From NCBI GenBank assembly GCA_031284525.1, contig JAISZR010000003.1, forward strand, positions 62,001 through 126,000: a stretch of DNA of 64,000 nucleotides, read 5' to 3'. Positions within the stretch are counted from its first letter, which is position 1. The number at the start of each line of letters is the position of its first letter. Shown here in pieces: positions 1-10,208 of the stretch. The DNA is from Oscillospiraceae bacterium (lineage in GTDB: Bacteria > Bacillota > Clostridia > Oscillospirales > Ruminococcaceae). A program made the translations under genes and the position numbers. The notes under the pieces were generated by a model. The model had not been told where the DNA came from. It searched no databases and was given only the letters and a program-made list of their open reading frames with translations.

Positions 1-1788
1 GAAACGCGTTTGGAAAGGTTTGAAAGAATTTCTTGCGAAGTTAAGTTTTCAAAAATCAAAAAGAACCTGCTGTTCGATGGTAGTGAATACTATAAGGCAA
101 AGGGCATACGGCTTTCTGCAAGACCGCTCGGTGAAATCATAACCATGCAGCCGCGAAACAGCTTATCGGCTCGAATGGGGTTGATCAATGAATATATAAA
201 ACACAATATCGAAGAGACCTTCACCGGATATCAAGGTGATTTGATGAAGGCGATTATTTTAGGTAATAAATCTGAACTTTCACGGGATTGCAAAAATGCG
301 TTCAAAAGGGGCGGAATCTACCATATTTTGGCTGTTTCAGGCTTGCACATGAGCATTGTGACACAGTTTATTTATCTGATTCTTTCGAAACTCAGGTGCA
401 GTCGAAAAATCAGTGCAGGCAGCGCAATCGCCGGAGCTTTCCTTTTTGTTTTGGTAGTAGGACCTTCCCCTTCAGTCGTTCGTTGTGCGGCGATGACAAT
501 TATCTATTTCTTGGGGGAAATCATCGGTAGAGAAGCGGATTCGCTGAACAGCCTGGGTTTGGGACTTATTCCGTTGTTAATTTGCAACCCGTATTCTGTG
601 TTTGATATTGGGCTGCAGCTTTCATTTTTGTCAACTTTGGGGATCATCGCTTGGGGACCGCGCCTAGCGGAGCAGATGGAAAAGTGGAAATGGCCCAAAT
701 TCTTTAGGGAGTCGCTCTCGGTGAGTTTTGCGGCAACTGGCGCAACCCTGCCGATTATAGCATGCAAATTCAATGAAGTTTCTTTGGTTGCACCCCTGAC
801 TAATTTGCTCTTGATGCCATTAATCCCCTGGACACTTATTTGTACGCTACTTTTTGCAATTGTCAAACCGCTGCTTGGCAGTGGGTTTTTCTATAAATGT
901 GCGGTGCTAATCGTGGGTGGCTTGGTTACATTGTTTGTTGATATTGTCCGCATTTTTGCAAGCTTCCCGCTCAGCAAACTCCAGTGGTGGCAAATGGCTT
1001 TATGTTGCTGCTGTGTGGCAATTTTGTGGTTGCTTCGGCACTCAAAGATCCAAAAGCTGATGCACATCGAAAACAGCAAACGAACGGGATTGCTCGTCTG
1101 CTGGATTTCTCTATTTCTGTTGGTTGTGGGCAGTCTCAGTTTTTGGTGGTTGCAAAGGTGCACATCGCGAATTTTTATCTTGCCAGGGAGTGGCAACGTG
1201 TTAATCAATTGCGAAGGGAAGAATTTATTAATTGGAGCAAACCGGACAAAAGGGTATCTTAATCAACTGAACTGGGCGCTGGATCAGACAAACAAAAGTG
1301 ATCTAGATATATTCATCTGCAGAGAAAGCGAATTTAGTGCAGATCTCATTGAGAAAATATGCGAAAATTTCGATGTGGATAACATTTTAACAGAAGAGAA
1401 AATCCGAGTTGTGTTTGAAGAAAAACGGGACTTACCGAAGGTGCGGCAGCTTAAAGAAATGGAAAAGTTTGTGCTTGGAGAAAAAGCATTCCTTAAAGTT
1501 GCAGATGGCATTGCGGCGTTTGAGTGTAACGGGAATTTGACCGTTATTTTGGAACCTGACGCGGATCTTGTGGGCCTTTCTGAAGTTATCAGGGAAGCAG
1601 ACAACATTGTTATGAGCAAAAAGACAAAGTTGCCAGCGGCGGTGTTGAATTCTCAGAAAGTGATTGTTTATGACCTCAAATTAACGTCAACGAGCGACCT
1701 CTCAAGCGGTGACTATGAAGTTTACACACCAAGGTCAGATAAAGTCTTAACGCTCTCTTTAAGGGATGGCAAAACAGCGGTGAAGTGA
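1..1788 (+). CDS. comEC: ComEC/Rec2-family DNA uptake channel, 5' partial
   Basis: This is the membrane channel that carries single-stranded DNA into the cytoplasm during natural transformation. The frame is open to the first base of the window, so the N-terminal OB-fold part lies outside; the TTG at 10 is probably internal. The competence core is recognisable by the ILAVSGLHMS motif (nt 330-360) followed by about eight hydrophobic membrane segments to about nt 1160. The C-terminal 200 residues occupy the place of the ComEC metallo-beta-lactamase-like domain, but the metal-binding HxHxDH motif is absent and the region reads as degenerate. No other competence gene lies in the window. Family assignment is firm; transport activity is inferred. 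Confidence 0.88.
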   Translation, partial: ETRLERFERISCEVKFSKIKKNLLFDGSEYYKAKGIRLSARPLGEIITMQPRNSLSARMGLINEYIKHNIEETFTGYQGDLMKAIILGNKSELSRDCKNAFKRGGIYHILAVSGLHMSIVTQFIYLILSKLRCSRKISAGSAIAGAFLFVLVVGPSPSVVRCAAMTIIYFLGEIIGREADSLNSLGLGLIPLLICNPYSVFDIGLQLSFLSTLGIIAWGPRLAEQMEKWKWPKFFRESLSVSFAATGATLPIIACKFNEVSLVAPLTNLLLMPLIPWTLICTLLFAIVKPLLGSGFFYKCAVLIVGGLVTLFVDIVRIFASFPLSKLQWWQMALCCCCVAILWLLRHSKIQKLMHIENSKRTGLLVCWISLFLLVVGSLSFWWLQRCTSRIFILPGSGNVLINCEGKNLLIGANRTKGYLNQLNWALDQTNKSDLDIFICRESEFSADLIEKICENFDVDNILTEEKIRVVFEEKRDLPKVRQLKEMEKFVLGEKAFLKVADGIAAFECNGNLTVILEPDADLVGLSEVIREADNIVMSKKTKLPAAVLNSQKVIVYDLKLTSTSDLSSGDYEVYTPRSDKVLTLSLRDGKTAVK

Positions 1789-1828
1789 CCTTTAGGTGCT
1801 CTGGCACTTCAAATAAGTTCGTTTTTTT

Positions 1829-1916
1829 GGCCTTTCCCGCGTTTGCGAGGATAGCTTGCCCCCTTTGTATGAAGAATCCAAAAGGAGCAAGTTTTGGGGA
1901 AGGGGCCGCGTTTTTT
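1829..1916 (+). terminator. Probable compound terminator after comEC
   Basis: An outer stem (1829-1838 with 1896-1907, one mismatch and G-T pairs) encloses an inner hairpin (1855-1866 with 1880-1891). It is followed by GCG and six T at 1911-1916. It sits between the convergent comEC and dnaJ genes and has the right polarity for comEC. Confidence 0.45.
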
Positions 1917-1935
1917 CGCCTTCAAATGTACGACC

Positions 1936-3120
1936 TCAGAAGGTGAAGGCATCTTTGAAATCGTCTTTCAGTCTTTCAAAAAAGTTCCTACGTTTTGCGT
2001 AATTTTTTTCGGTTTTCAGACTGTCTGAAAATTCACGCAGCATTTCTTTTTGTTTCGTGTTTAGGTTGCGTGGCACTTCGATAACAACCTTAACATATTC
2101 GTCGCCAGATCCACGGCCATTCGTATGTGGGATCCCCTTCCCTTTTAGCCTGAATGTGGTTCCCGGTTGGGTTCCCTCGGCGATGGAATAGGCAACCTTG
2201 CCGGTTATTGTTGGGACGGTGATTGTGTCTCCAAGAACAAGTTGTGAAAATCTTAGTGGCAATTCGCAGTGGACGTCATAACCGTCCCTTGAAAAGATCT
2301 GGTGTTTTTCAACTCTGACCAAAACTTCAAGGTCACCTGCCGGACCGCCTTTGTGGCCGGCGTTTCCTTGGTTTTTAATCACAAAAACTTGGCGGTTATC
2401 AATCCCAGCAGGGCAATTGATTTCAAGCGAGACTGATTTTTGAACGGTACCGCGCCCAGAGCACCTAGAACAAGGGTGATCTATCACCGCTCCGCTGCCG
2501 CCACATCTTGTGCAGGCTCGGCTTGTTGAAATCACACCAAACGGCGTTCTTTGCGTGACTTTGATGGTGCCGGTTCCACCGCAATTAGAGCAGGCTGCCG
2601 GGGAACCGCCCCCTTCTGAGCCGCTGCCAGAACATGCATTGCAGAGTTCCTCTCGAGTGAACTCTATTGTTTTTTTTGTTCCCAGCGCTGCCTCCATGAA
2701 AGTCAGTCCAATTGTGACTTCTACGCTGGTTCCTTTCAGAGGGATGTTCTGATTTTTGTGGCGACCCCCTCCACCAAAACCGCCGAATCCACTGAACATG
2801 TTTTCGAAGATGTCACCTAAGTCCATCCCGAAATCGCCAAAATTCCCAAATCCGCCGAATCCGGTGCTTGTGTTGCCAGAACCAGAATAGGAAGGATCAA
2901 CTCCTGCATGGCCAAACTGGTCATACCGCGCTTTTTTTTCTGAATTCGAGAGCACTTCGTAGGCCTCGTTGACTTCCTTGAATTTTTCGGCTGCTGCCTT
3001 GTCACCCGCATTCATATCTGGGTGATATTGTTTTGCGAGCCTTCTGAAGGCTTTTTTGATCTCTGCCTCGGACGCGTTTTTATTGATCCCTAATACGTTA
3101 TAGTAATCTCTCTTAGGCAA
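1936..3120 (-). CDS. dnaJ: Chaperone DnaJ (Hsp40)
   Basis: Co-chaperone that delivers unfolded protein to DnaK and stimulates its ATPase in the cytoplasm. The N-terminal J domain carries the HPD motif at residues 33-35. It is followed by a Gly/Phe-rich linker (about 75-125), four CxxCxGxG zinc-finger repeats ([32 protein letters not shown]) and the C-terminal substrate-binding domain. At 394 residues it is a full-length type I DnaJ. The start is a TTG placed 8 nt after a strong AGGAGGGG site. It is the last gene of the hrcA-grpE-dnaK-dnaJ operon, 27 nt behind dnaK, and should be under HrcA control. Confidence 0.97.
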   Translation of the reverse strand: MPKRDYYNVLGINKNASEAEIKKAFRRLAKQYHPDMNAGDKAAAEKFKEVNEAYEVLSNSEKKARYDQFGHAGVDPSYSGSGNTSTGFGGFGNFGDFGMDLGDIFENMFSGFGGFGGGGRHKNQNIPLKGTSVEVTIGLTFMEAALGTKKTIEFTREELCNACSGSGSEGGGSPAACSNCGGTGTIKVTQRTPFGVISTSRACTRCGGSGAVIDHPCSRCSGRGTVQKSVSLEINCPAGIDNRQVFVIKNQGNAGHKGGPAGDLEVLVRVEKHQIFSRDGYDVHCELPLRFSQLVLGDTITVPTITGKVAYSIAEGTQPGTTFRLKGKGIPHTNGRGSGDEYVKVVIEVPRNLNTKQKEMLREFSDSLKTEKNYAKRRNFFERLKDDFKDAFTF

Positions 3121-3147
3121 GAGTTTCCCCTCCTAGCTGGGCTTTTT

Positions 3148-4986
<1,839 letters not shown>

Positions 4987-5023
4987 TTAAAAACTTCCGA
5001 ATTTTGCCTTTGGGTTTTTTGTG

Positions 5024-5536
5024 TTAATTTGCAACTTTGACCATTGCGTGTCGTATTACCTTTTGCCCAACTAAATACCCTTTTTGCACAACCTCAATAA
5101 CCTCGCTTTCGCTAAAATTTTCGTCATCCACATGCAAAACCGCGTTGTGAATATTTGGATCAAAGTGCTCGCCAACCGTTCCAATTTTTGATGCTCCCAA
5201 GCGTTCAAAGGCACTGCAACAGTTGTTATATATCAATTCGAAGCCCTTTTTAAATTCAGGATCTGGAATCTCGAATTTTAAAGCTGCTTCAAGACTATCT
5301 ATCACACCCAAGAACTGACCAACCACGTAAGCGGTTGCATCCAAATAGATCTGCTCTTTTTCTTTGATTGAGCGCTTCCTGAAGTTGTCATATTCCGCTG
5401 CAAGCCGAATAAACTGGTCATTTAGTTTGTCGTGTTTTTCTTTCAGTTCCTTTAAGCTGGCTTTCAAGTCCCGGACTTCAATTGTGTTTTGTGGAGTCTC
5501 TTGATCCTTTTGCGTGGGTTTGTTCTTTTTGTTCAT
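5024..5536 (-). CDS. grpE: Nucleotide exchange factor GrpE
   Basis: GrpE releases ADP from DnaK and resets the chaperone cycle. It has a charged N-terminal tail and long coiled-coil helix (about residues 15-75), the RLAAEYDNFRKR segment, and the C-terminal beta domain with the conserved EHFDPNIHNAV and KGYLVGQKVIRHAMVKV stretches. The ATG at 5536 is preferred: the AGAGGT site lies about 11 nt upstream of it, whereas the GTG at 5548 directly abuts that site. It lies between hrcA and dnaK. Confidence 0.96.
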   Translation of the reverse strand: MNKKNKPTQKDQETPQNTIEVRDLKASLKELKEKHDKLNDQFIRLAAEYDNFRKRSIKEKEQIYLDATAYVVGQFLGVIDSLEAALKFEIPDPEFKKGFELIYNNCCSAFERLGASKIGTVGEHFDPNIHNAVLHVDDENFSESEVIEVVQKGYLVGQKVIRHAMVKVAN

Positions 5537-5552
5537 ATTTTTAATCACACCT

Positions 5553-6581
5553 CTAATCTTTGCGTTTCAGGTAGGTGGGTAAGATCTCCGTGAAATATTT
5601 GAGGTAGGCGACACACACTGGATATTCGATCCTGACCGGGCCGATCATGGCGATTCGTCCTGTTCCAAGATCTTTAATGATGTAACATGCATCCAAAACG
5701 CTAAACGGCCTCAATTCGCTACCACCTATGTTTTGGCCGACTCTAATTTCCAATTGGTCTGGTTCGGCCGTCATGAGATCGAGCACTTTCTGAGGATTTT
5801 CTAGGAGGTCCAAAACTCTCCATGCATCTTTTCCCAGCTCCTCGTAAAGGAGAAGGTTTGTCCTTCCCTTTGTGTAAAGATCAACATTGCAGCTTTCTAA
5901 GCAGATTTGATACACACACAGCAGAATTGGGGAAAGTATCGCGTTAAAAGAGCTATATTCAGCTGGTGCAGTTGCAATGATAGAATTAACGAAGGCGTCA
6001 GTGACATCTCGCAGAAATCTGTTGGCGAAGGTGTTGTTCAAAAAAGTATTCAGTCCTCTTAAGAACCCGTCAGAAATCGTGTGGTCAAACCGACAAATTT
6101 TGTGCCTAACAGTGCCCGAACTTGTTGCTAAAACCACGACGCAAAAATCTGACGAAGTTCTCACCACTTCCATGTGCTGGACTTTTTCGGTCTCCGAATG
6201 AGGTGACGAAAACACAACCACACAACGGCTTATCTCCGCCAAAATTGAACAGGCTTTTATCAAGCAGGCTTTTTGGTTCGGGCTATCTTCCAGCAGATAA
6301 GTAATTTTATCTTTGGCAATGTCATCAATTCCGCAATTTTGTAAGATGTTTTCAGTATAAAATCTGTAGCCGTTCAGGGAAGGAATGCGGCCGGCAGAAG
6401 TATGCGGTTGTTCAAGAAGCCCTACCTCATAAAGAAACGCCATTTCACTCCGAATTGTTGCGGATGAAACGCTGTTTTCAAAAAGCTTTGCAATATAATC
6501 CGAACCAACTGGCTTTGAGTTGTTGATATACCCTTCAACAATGGCAGCGAGCACCTTCTTCTTGCGTTCGTCTAACTTCAT
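5553..6581 (-). CDS. hrcA: Heat-inducible transcription repressor HrcA
   Basis: HrcA represses the dnaK and groE operons by binding CIRCE operators; GroEL is its usual activity modulator. The N-terminal winged-helix domain (KLDERKKKVLAAIVEGYI, then SSATIRSEMAFLYEVGLLEQPHTSAGRIPS) is typical, followed by the GAF-like dimer domain and a C-terminal IGPVRIEYP motif. A GTG at 6617 keeps the frame open but lies inside the CIRCE operator and at the predicted transcript start. The ATG at 6581, which also matches the family N-terminus, is therefore the start. It is the first gene of the operon and so autoregulated. Confidence 0.96.
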   Translation of the reverse strand: MKLDERKKKVLAAIVEGYINNSKPVGSDYIAKLFENSVSSATIRSEMAFLYEVGLLEQPHTSAGRIPSLNGYRFYTENILQNCGIDDIAKDKITYLLEDSPNQKACLIKACSILAEISRCVVVFSSPHSETEKVQHMEVVRTSSDFCVVVLATSSGTVRHKICRFDHTISDGFLRGLNTFLNNTFANRFLRDVTDAFVNSIIATAPAEYSSFNAILSPILLCVYQICLESCNVDLYTKGRTNLLLYEELGKDAWRVLDLLENPQKVLDLMTAEPDQLEIRVGQNIGGSELRPFSVLDACYIIKDLGTGRIAMIGPVRIEYPVCVAYLKYFTEILPTYLKRKD

Positions 6582-6610
6582 ACGCACCACCAATTCTTTG
6601 GCCAATGGTG

Positions 6611-6637
6611 TTGGCACTTAACCCAGCCGACTGCTAA
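6611..6637 (-). promoter_or_regulatory. CIRCE-like HrcA operator
   Basis: TTGGCACTT, nine bases, then GACTGCTAA. This matches the known CIRCE consensus TTAGCACTC-N9-GAGTGCTAA with three mismatches in 18 positions and exact spacing. It lies directly at the predicted transcription start of hrcA, the classical position. Confidence 0.85.
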
Positions 6638-6642
6638 TTTAG

Positions 6643-6671
6643 ATTTTACGCTACATTTTACAGAATGTCAA
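6643..6671 (-). promoter_or_regulatory. SigA-type promoter of hrcA-grpE-dnaK-dnaJ
   Basis: On the minus strand TTGACA (6666-6671), a 17-nt spacer, then TAAAAT (6643-6648). The transcript start would fall near 6636, inside the CIRCE element, so HrcA binding would block initiation. Confidence 0.85.
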
Positions 6672-6972
6672 GTCCTATTTTTTTATTCCTTGCAGTTGAG
6701 ATGTAAACAAAGAGCGCAACATGATAGAATATGGGATAGATTTTGAGTTTTTGGAAGAAGAGGAAGAGTGCGGCAGGAAGATTTTTGCCTCTGAGTTTTA
6801 GAAAAATCATTTCCAATAATGGATGCAGATATCATTTTATGTGTAAATTTGGCACATAATTCCTAAATTTTATTTTATTTTGAGGATAGGTGCCCATAAA
6901 AATTCAATTAATACATAACGTTGAGTATAAAAACAAAGAATGGTGAGAGGGGCTGCAATTTAAACTATTTTA

Positions 6973-6981
6973 TGGTATAAT
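6973..6981 (+). promoter_or_regulatory. Extended -10 promoter before the trypsin-like protease
   Basis: TGG followed by TATAAT (6976-6981) is a perfect extended -10 element; the -35 region (CTGCAA near 6953) is poor. It lies 65 nt upstream of the protease start. The rest of the AT-rich gap 6672-6972 holds nothing else I can support. Confidence 0.6.
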
Positions 6982-7045
6982 GGTGGCATAGATTATGCTT
7001 GCGCAATTATTGCAAACATAATCTGTGTGTTTTGGGAGTGTGTAT

Positions 7046-8905
7046 GTGGTGAAAAAGTTCAGGGCGGGTAATGTGATTCTTGGTGTCATTTTGAGTTTAA
7101 CAGTGTATGGTCATGAAGTGCGTACATCGGCATACTGGGAGGCAAATTTAGGTTGCGTCAATCCATGGCGCTATGAGATGAAACGAGACGTGGACTTTGT
7201 AATAACTGACCGATGGGGGTTCGAAAGTCTTTCGGAAATAGTAAATGATGGCCGTTGTGAGGACGGGGTAGTTATTTATGTCGATCAGTCTGTGGACGTA
7301 GGAGAAGATTTTGTTCCAATTGGGACTGAAACGCACCCATTCAATGCCACACTCAAGGGAAGAGGTAAATACAAAAATATCGATAAATGGCAATACATAA
7401 GGGGATTATCGGGTAAATACCTTATCGGAGTTCTGGGGCCGAAGGGGTGTGTGGCGAACTTAAGATTCGAGACGTTGCCGGTTCGAGGTGCAATTGCCCG
7501 CGTTATGGGTGGTGGCAAAGTTGTTATCAACACTGGCACGGCAACCGATGGCGGTGACACCAAAGCGAGAAATTACCTTGCTCAGATTCGGGGCCAGAGA
7601 GTAGATGTGTGTCTGGCTGTGTGGGCAGAACCCGAAGGTTCTGCGGTCATATTGACCAAAAACTACGTTGCTACAAATTGGCATGTGGTAAAAGATCAGG
7701 GCACAGTTTGGGTTAAATCTGTTGACGGGTCGCGCATTAGTGCCAAAAAAGTGAAAAGCAATCCCGCGCGTGACATAGTGATTTTAAAATTAGATGCACC
7801 TCTTGGTATCAAGCCGTGCCAATTCAACACCGAAAATCTCAAAGTTAGTACCCCTATGCTTACAATAAACCGACAAACCGGCAGTTTCCATTACGGCGCA
7901 GTAACTCCGAAAATAGATTATATCGTCACGTATGCATCCGGGCAGAGAGTGCCCAATGTTTTTAAAGCCAGTGCATCCGCTCCTGCCGGCAATTCAGGAG
8001 GACCCGCCTTCATTTTGCCACCACAAATTGTGGCAATGGCATCCGGTCGGAAGGGCAACATCAAAGGCATCTTCATTCCGATTAAATATGTGTTAGAAGA
8101 GTTCCAAGAATATCTAGAGACAACGGGTGAAACAGCTTCGTTGTGGTCTGTAGCCGACAACGTGAATTTTGTAGAATGGTTGAATGCCACCAATGAGAAT
8201 TCCAGCTTACCAGCCGCTCCAAAAAACAACCCGGAACCGTTAGCGGCGTGTAACAGCAATGGGCCTGTGGACCCTTTGGGTTCCTTGTGCATTCCCCGGC
8301 CTGTGGGAGCGGCTACTCCGTGGAATTTTGCATCGGGAAGCTTTCTAGATCCAGTCGGTGGAGGAGATAATTCTCACAGCAAGGGCCGTTCTGGCAGCTC
8401 CGAAAGTTCTTCAGGGAAAAATCGTGGGTCTGGGGAAGATGGTCCGGTTGTTGCGGGAAGACCGGTTAATAACGATCTTAAAACAAAAGAGCCGGTAATT
8501 GTTACACTCGCGCTCGATAGCAAGGAAGTTACGGGGCCTGAAGGGTTATTAGGAAAGTTGGACACAGATGAAAAATTGGAAAAAACTCTTCAATCTATCG
8601 AAGGGGATTGTGAGATTGTAAAATCTAAAACTACAAGGATGTACATGCCATCTGGGAAAGTTAAGAAGGTTACGGTGAAAAATGGAGACACTTTGGTTTG
8701 CAAAAAGGGTGCATCTCACGGGAATGAATTTGTTTTAGTCAAGAATAAGAAGTATAAGGTGCTGGCCATTGTTGTTAGTGGTAGCAAAAAAGTAAGTTAC
8801 ATCGTTGAGGTTAAGAAGGGGGTTAACTCGGCTTTCCCTTCGTTCCTCTTCAAAGTACACCTGCCAACCTCAAAAGAACACAGCCATGCGACTTCAACAA
8901 AGTGA
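7046..8905 (+). CDS. Exported trypsin-like serine protease with C-terminal extension
   Basis: A secreted serine peptidase of the trypsin/DegP fold. The GTG at 7046 follows a GGGAG site by 7 nt and opens a signal peptide: VKK, a hydrophobic core GVILSLTV, then a probable cut after TSA. The catalytic triad is visible as His213 (TNWHVV), Asp243 (ARDIVIL) and Ser317 (PAGNSGGPAF). About 150 unassigned residues precede the protease domain. After it come a Ser/Gly-rich linker (about 435-475) and a lysine-rich C-terminal region of about 140 residues with no family I recognise. There is no PDZ domain, unlike HtrA. It stands alone between hrcA and rpmF. Protease activity is well supported; the substrate is unknown. 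Confidence 0.8.
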   Translation: MVKKFRAGNVILGVILSLTVYGHEVRTSAYWEANLGCVNPWRYEMKRDVDFVITDRWGFESLSEIVNDGRCEDGVVIYVDQSVDVGEDFVPIGTETHPFNATLKGRGKYKNIDKWQYIRGLSGKYLIGVLGPKGCVANLRFETLPVRGAIARVMGGGKVVINTGTATDGGDTKARNYLAQIRGQRVDVCLAVWAEPEGSAVILTKNYVATNWHVVKDQGTVWVKSVDGSRISAKKVKSNPARDIVILKLDAPLGIKPCQFNTENLKVSTPMLTINRQTGSFHYGAVTPKIDYIVTYASGQRVPNVFKASASAPAGNSGGPAFILPPQIVAMASGRKGNIKGIFIPIKYVLEEFQEYLETTGETASLWSVADNVNFVEWLNATNENSSLPAAPKNNPEPLAACNSNGPVDPLGSLCIPRPVGAATPWNFASGSFLDPVGGGDNSHSKGRSGSSESSSGKNRGSGEDGPVVAGRPVNNDLKTKEPVIVTLALDSKEVTGPEGLLGKLDTDEKLEKTLQSIEGDCEIVKSKTTRMYMPSGKVKKVTVKNGDTLVCKKGASHGNEFVLVKNKKYKVLAIVVSGSKKVSYIVEVKKGVNSAFPSFLFKVHLPTSKEHSHATSTK

Positions 8906-8949
8906 AAAGCGGGGAGATAGTTTAAAACAAAGCTACAACTGAGATAGTG

Positions 8950-8969
8950 CCGGGGGATTAATTCTCCGG
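8950..8969 (+). terminator. Hairpin downstream of the protease gene
   Basis: An 8-bp stem with two G-T pairs (8950-8957 with 8962-8969) and loop TTAA, 45 nt after the protease stop. No T-run follows, so its terminator role is uncertain. The surrounding gap 8906-9082 holds nothing else recognised. Confidence 0.3.
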
Positions 8970-9082
8970 TGCTTTGCCACTGAGATGGCAGGTCAAGTAA
9001 ATCGTAGCGGTCGTTACTGCTTTGAATTTGTGGTGCCTTAGCTCTGGCACAAAGAGCGGTGCAACTGGCGTGATTGGCGAAT

Positions 9083-9111
9083 TTGACAACTGACCGAGAA
9101 TGATTTATAAT
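9083..9111 (+). promoter_or_regulatory. Consensus SigA promoter of rpmF
   Basis: TTGACA (9083-9088), 17-nt spacer, TATAAT (9106-9111): a perfect match to the housekeeping promoter, as expected for a ribosomal protein gene. Confidence 0.9.
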
Positions 9112-9170
9112 TGGCACCGGGTCTTTTAGTTGTTGGTGCCGTCTTGGCTGGCGGGAGGTGTTGTTAAAGG

Positions 9171-9353
9171 ATGGCTGTGCCAAAAAGAAAAACGTCAAAG
9201 GCAAGAAAAAACAAAAGGCGGTCGTGCGTGTGGAAGTTGCCGAAATTGAATCTCATTAAATGTCCGCAGTGTAAAGAATTTAAGTTGCCTCATAGGGTTT
9301 GCCAAGTTTGTGGGCGCTATAGAGGCAGGGAAGTCATTAAAGTTGGAGAATAG
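9171..9353 (+). CDS. rpmF: Large-subunit ribosomal protein bL32
   Basis: A 60-residue protein of the 50S subunit. The N-terminus [17 protein letters not shown] is diagnostic for bL32, and the C-terminal zinc ribbon keeps all four cysteines (CPQC and CQVC). It is expressed from its own consensus promoter about 60 nt upstream. The yceD-like gene that often precedes rpmF is absent here. Confidence 0.97.
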   Translation: MAVPKRKTSKARKNKRRSCVWKLPKLNLIKCPQCKEFKLPHRVCQVCGRYRGREVIKVGE

Positions 9354-9362
9354 AAAATTTCG

Positions 9363-9398
9363 AAGGTTAGCCAGGAAGAGATTCTAGGCTGGCCTTTT
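9363..9398 (+). terminator. Probable terminator after rpmF
   Basis: GCCAG (9370-9374) pairs with CTGGC (9389-9393), with flanking AAG/CTT pairs, and is followed by TTTT at 9395-9398. It lies just after the rpmF stop. Confidence 0.45.
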
Positions 9399-9462
9399 GC
9401 AAGTTTGGTGTTAACTTACGGATGATTTTGAAGGTTCACGTGATAGGGAAGGGGGAAGGGCA

Positions 9463-10164
9463 ATGAAGATTCCAACACCGCATATAGAAGCTGGTATGGG
9501 CGAGTTCGCAGAAACCGTGTTGATGCCCGGAGATCCCCAGAGAGCGCGCTTTATTGCCGATTCTTTTTTAAAAAATGTAACTTTGGTGACCCAGGTGCGA
9601 GGAATTTTGGGTTACACAGGATATTTTGGAGAGCACCGGGTTTCTGTTATGGCGAGCGGGATGGGAATCCCTTCCATTTGCATTTACGCACATGAATTGT
9701 TTAATTTTTATGGTGTGAAAAACATTATTCGAATTGGGTCAGCAGGGGCGATTAACTCGGATTTAAAGCTTCTTGATATCGTTGTTGGTCTTGGTGCTTG
9801 CACCGACGTCGATTATTCGAAACTTTGGGGTGTTGAGGGCGTTTTCGCACCAATAGCATCGTTTGAACTGCTTGCCGGTGCCGTGAAGGCGGCAGAAAAT
9901 TTGCAGATTTCAGTCAAGGTGGGTAACATTTTATCTTCGGACTTGTTTTATTCCGGTGCCGATTTCAAAAAGTGGCGAGGTATGGGTGTGCTTGCCGTTG
10001 AAATGGAGGCAGCTGGCCTTTACTATGTTGCTGCCAAAGCTCAAAAAAATGCTCTTTGCATCTGCACAATTTCGGATATCCCGGCTACAGGTGAGGCGCT
10101 TTCTGCTAAGGAGCGTCAGAAAAATCTAAAGAGTATGGTGGAAATTGCGCTGTGTCTGGTTTGA
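9463..10164 (+). CDS. deoD: Purine-nucleoside phosphorylase, DeoD type
   Basis: Phosphorolyses purine (deoxy)nucleosides to base and (deoxy)ribose-1-phosphate in the salvage pathway. The 233-residue length and the motifs MPGDPQRA (phosphate loop), YGVKNIIRIGSAGAI, and VEMEAAGLY are those of the hexameric DeoD group. The ATG follows a purine-rich GGGGGAAGGG site. The next gene, 44 nt downstream, is a BMP-family binding protein whose characterised relatives bind nucleosides, so the pair plausibly links uptake with salvage. Confidence 0.95.
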   Translation: MKIPTPHIEAGMGEFAETVLMPGDPQRARFIADSFLKNVTLVTQVRGILGYTGYFGEHRVSVMASGMGIPSICIYAHELFNFYGVKNIIRIGSAGAINSDLKLLDIVVGLGACTDVDYSKLWGVEGVFAPIASFELLAGAVKAAENLQISVKVGNILSSDLFYSGADFKKWRGMGVLAVEMEAAGLYYVAAKAQKNALCICTISDIPATGEALSAKERQKNLKSMVEIALCLV

Positions 10165-10208
10165 AAGCCAGTTTTAAAAAATATTATCAGTGAATGAGAG
10201 GACGTTTT

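Noticed and set aside
6721..6801. 26-codon acidic open frame between hrcA and the protease
   Set aside because: No ribosome site, no promoter and an AT-rich context; length is within chance expectation.
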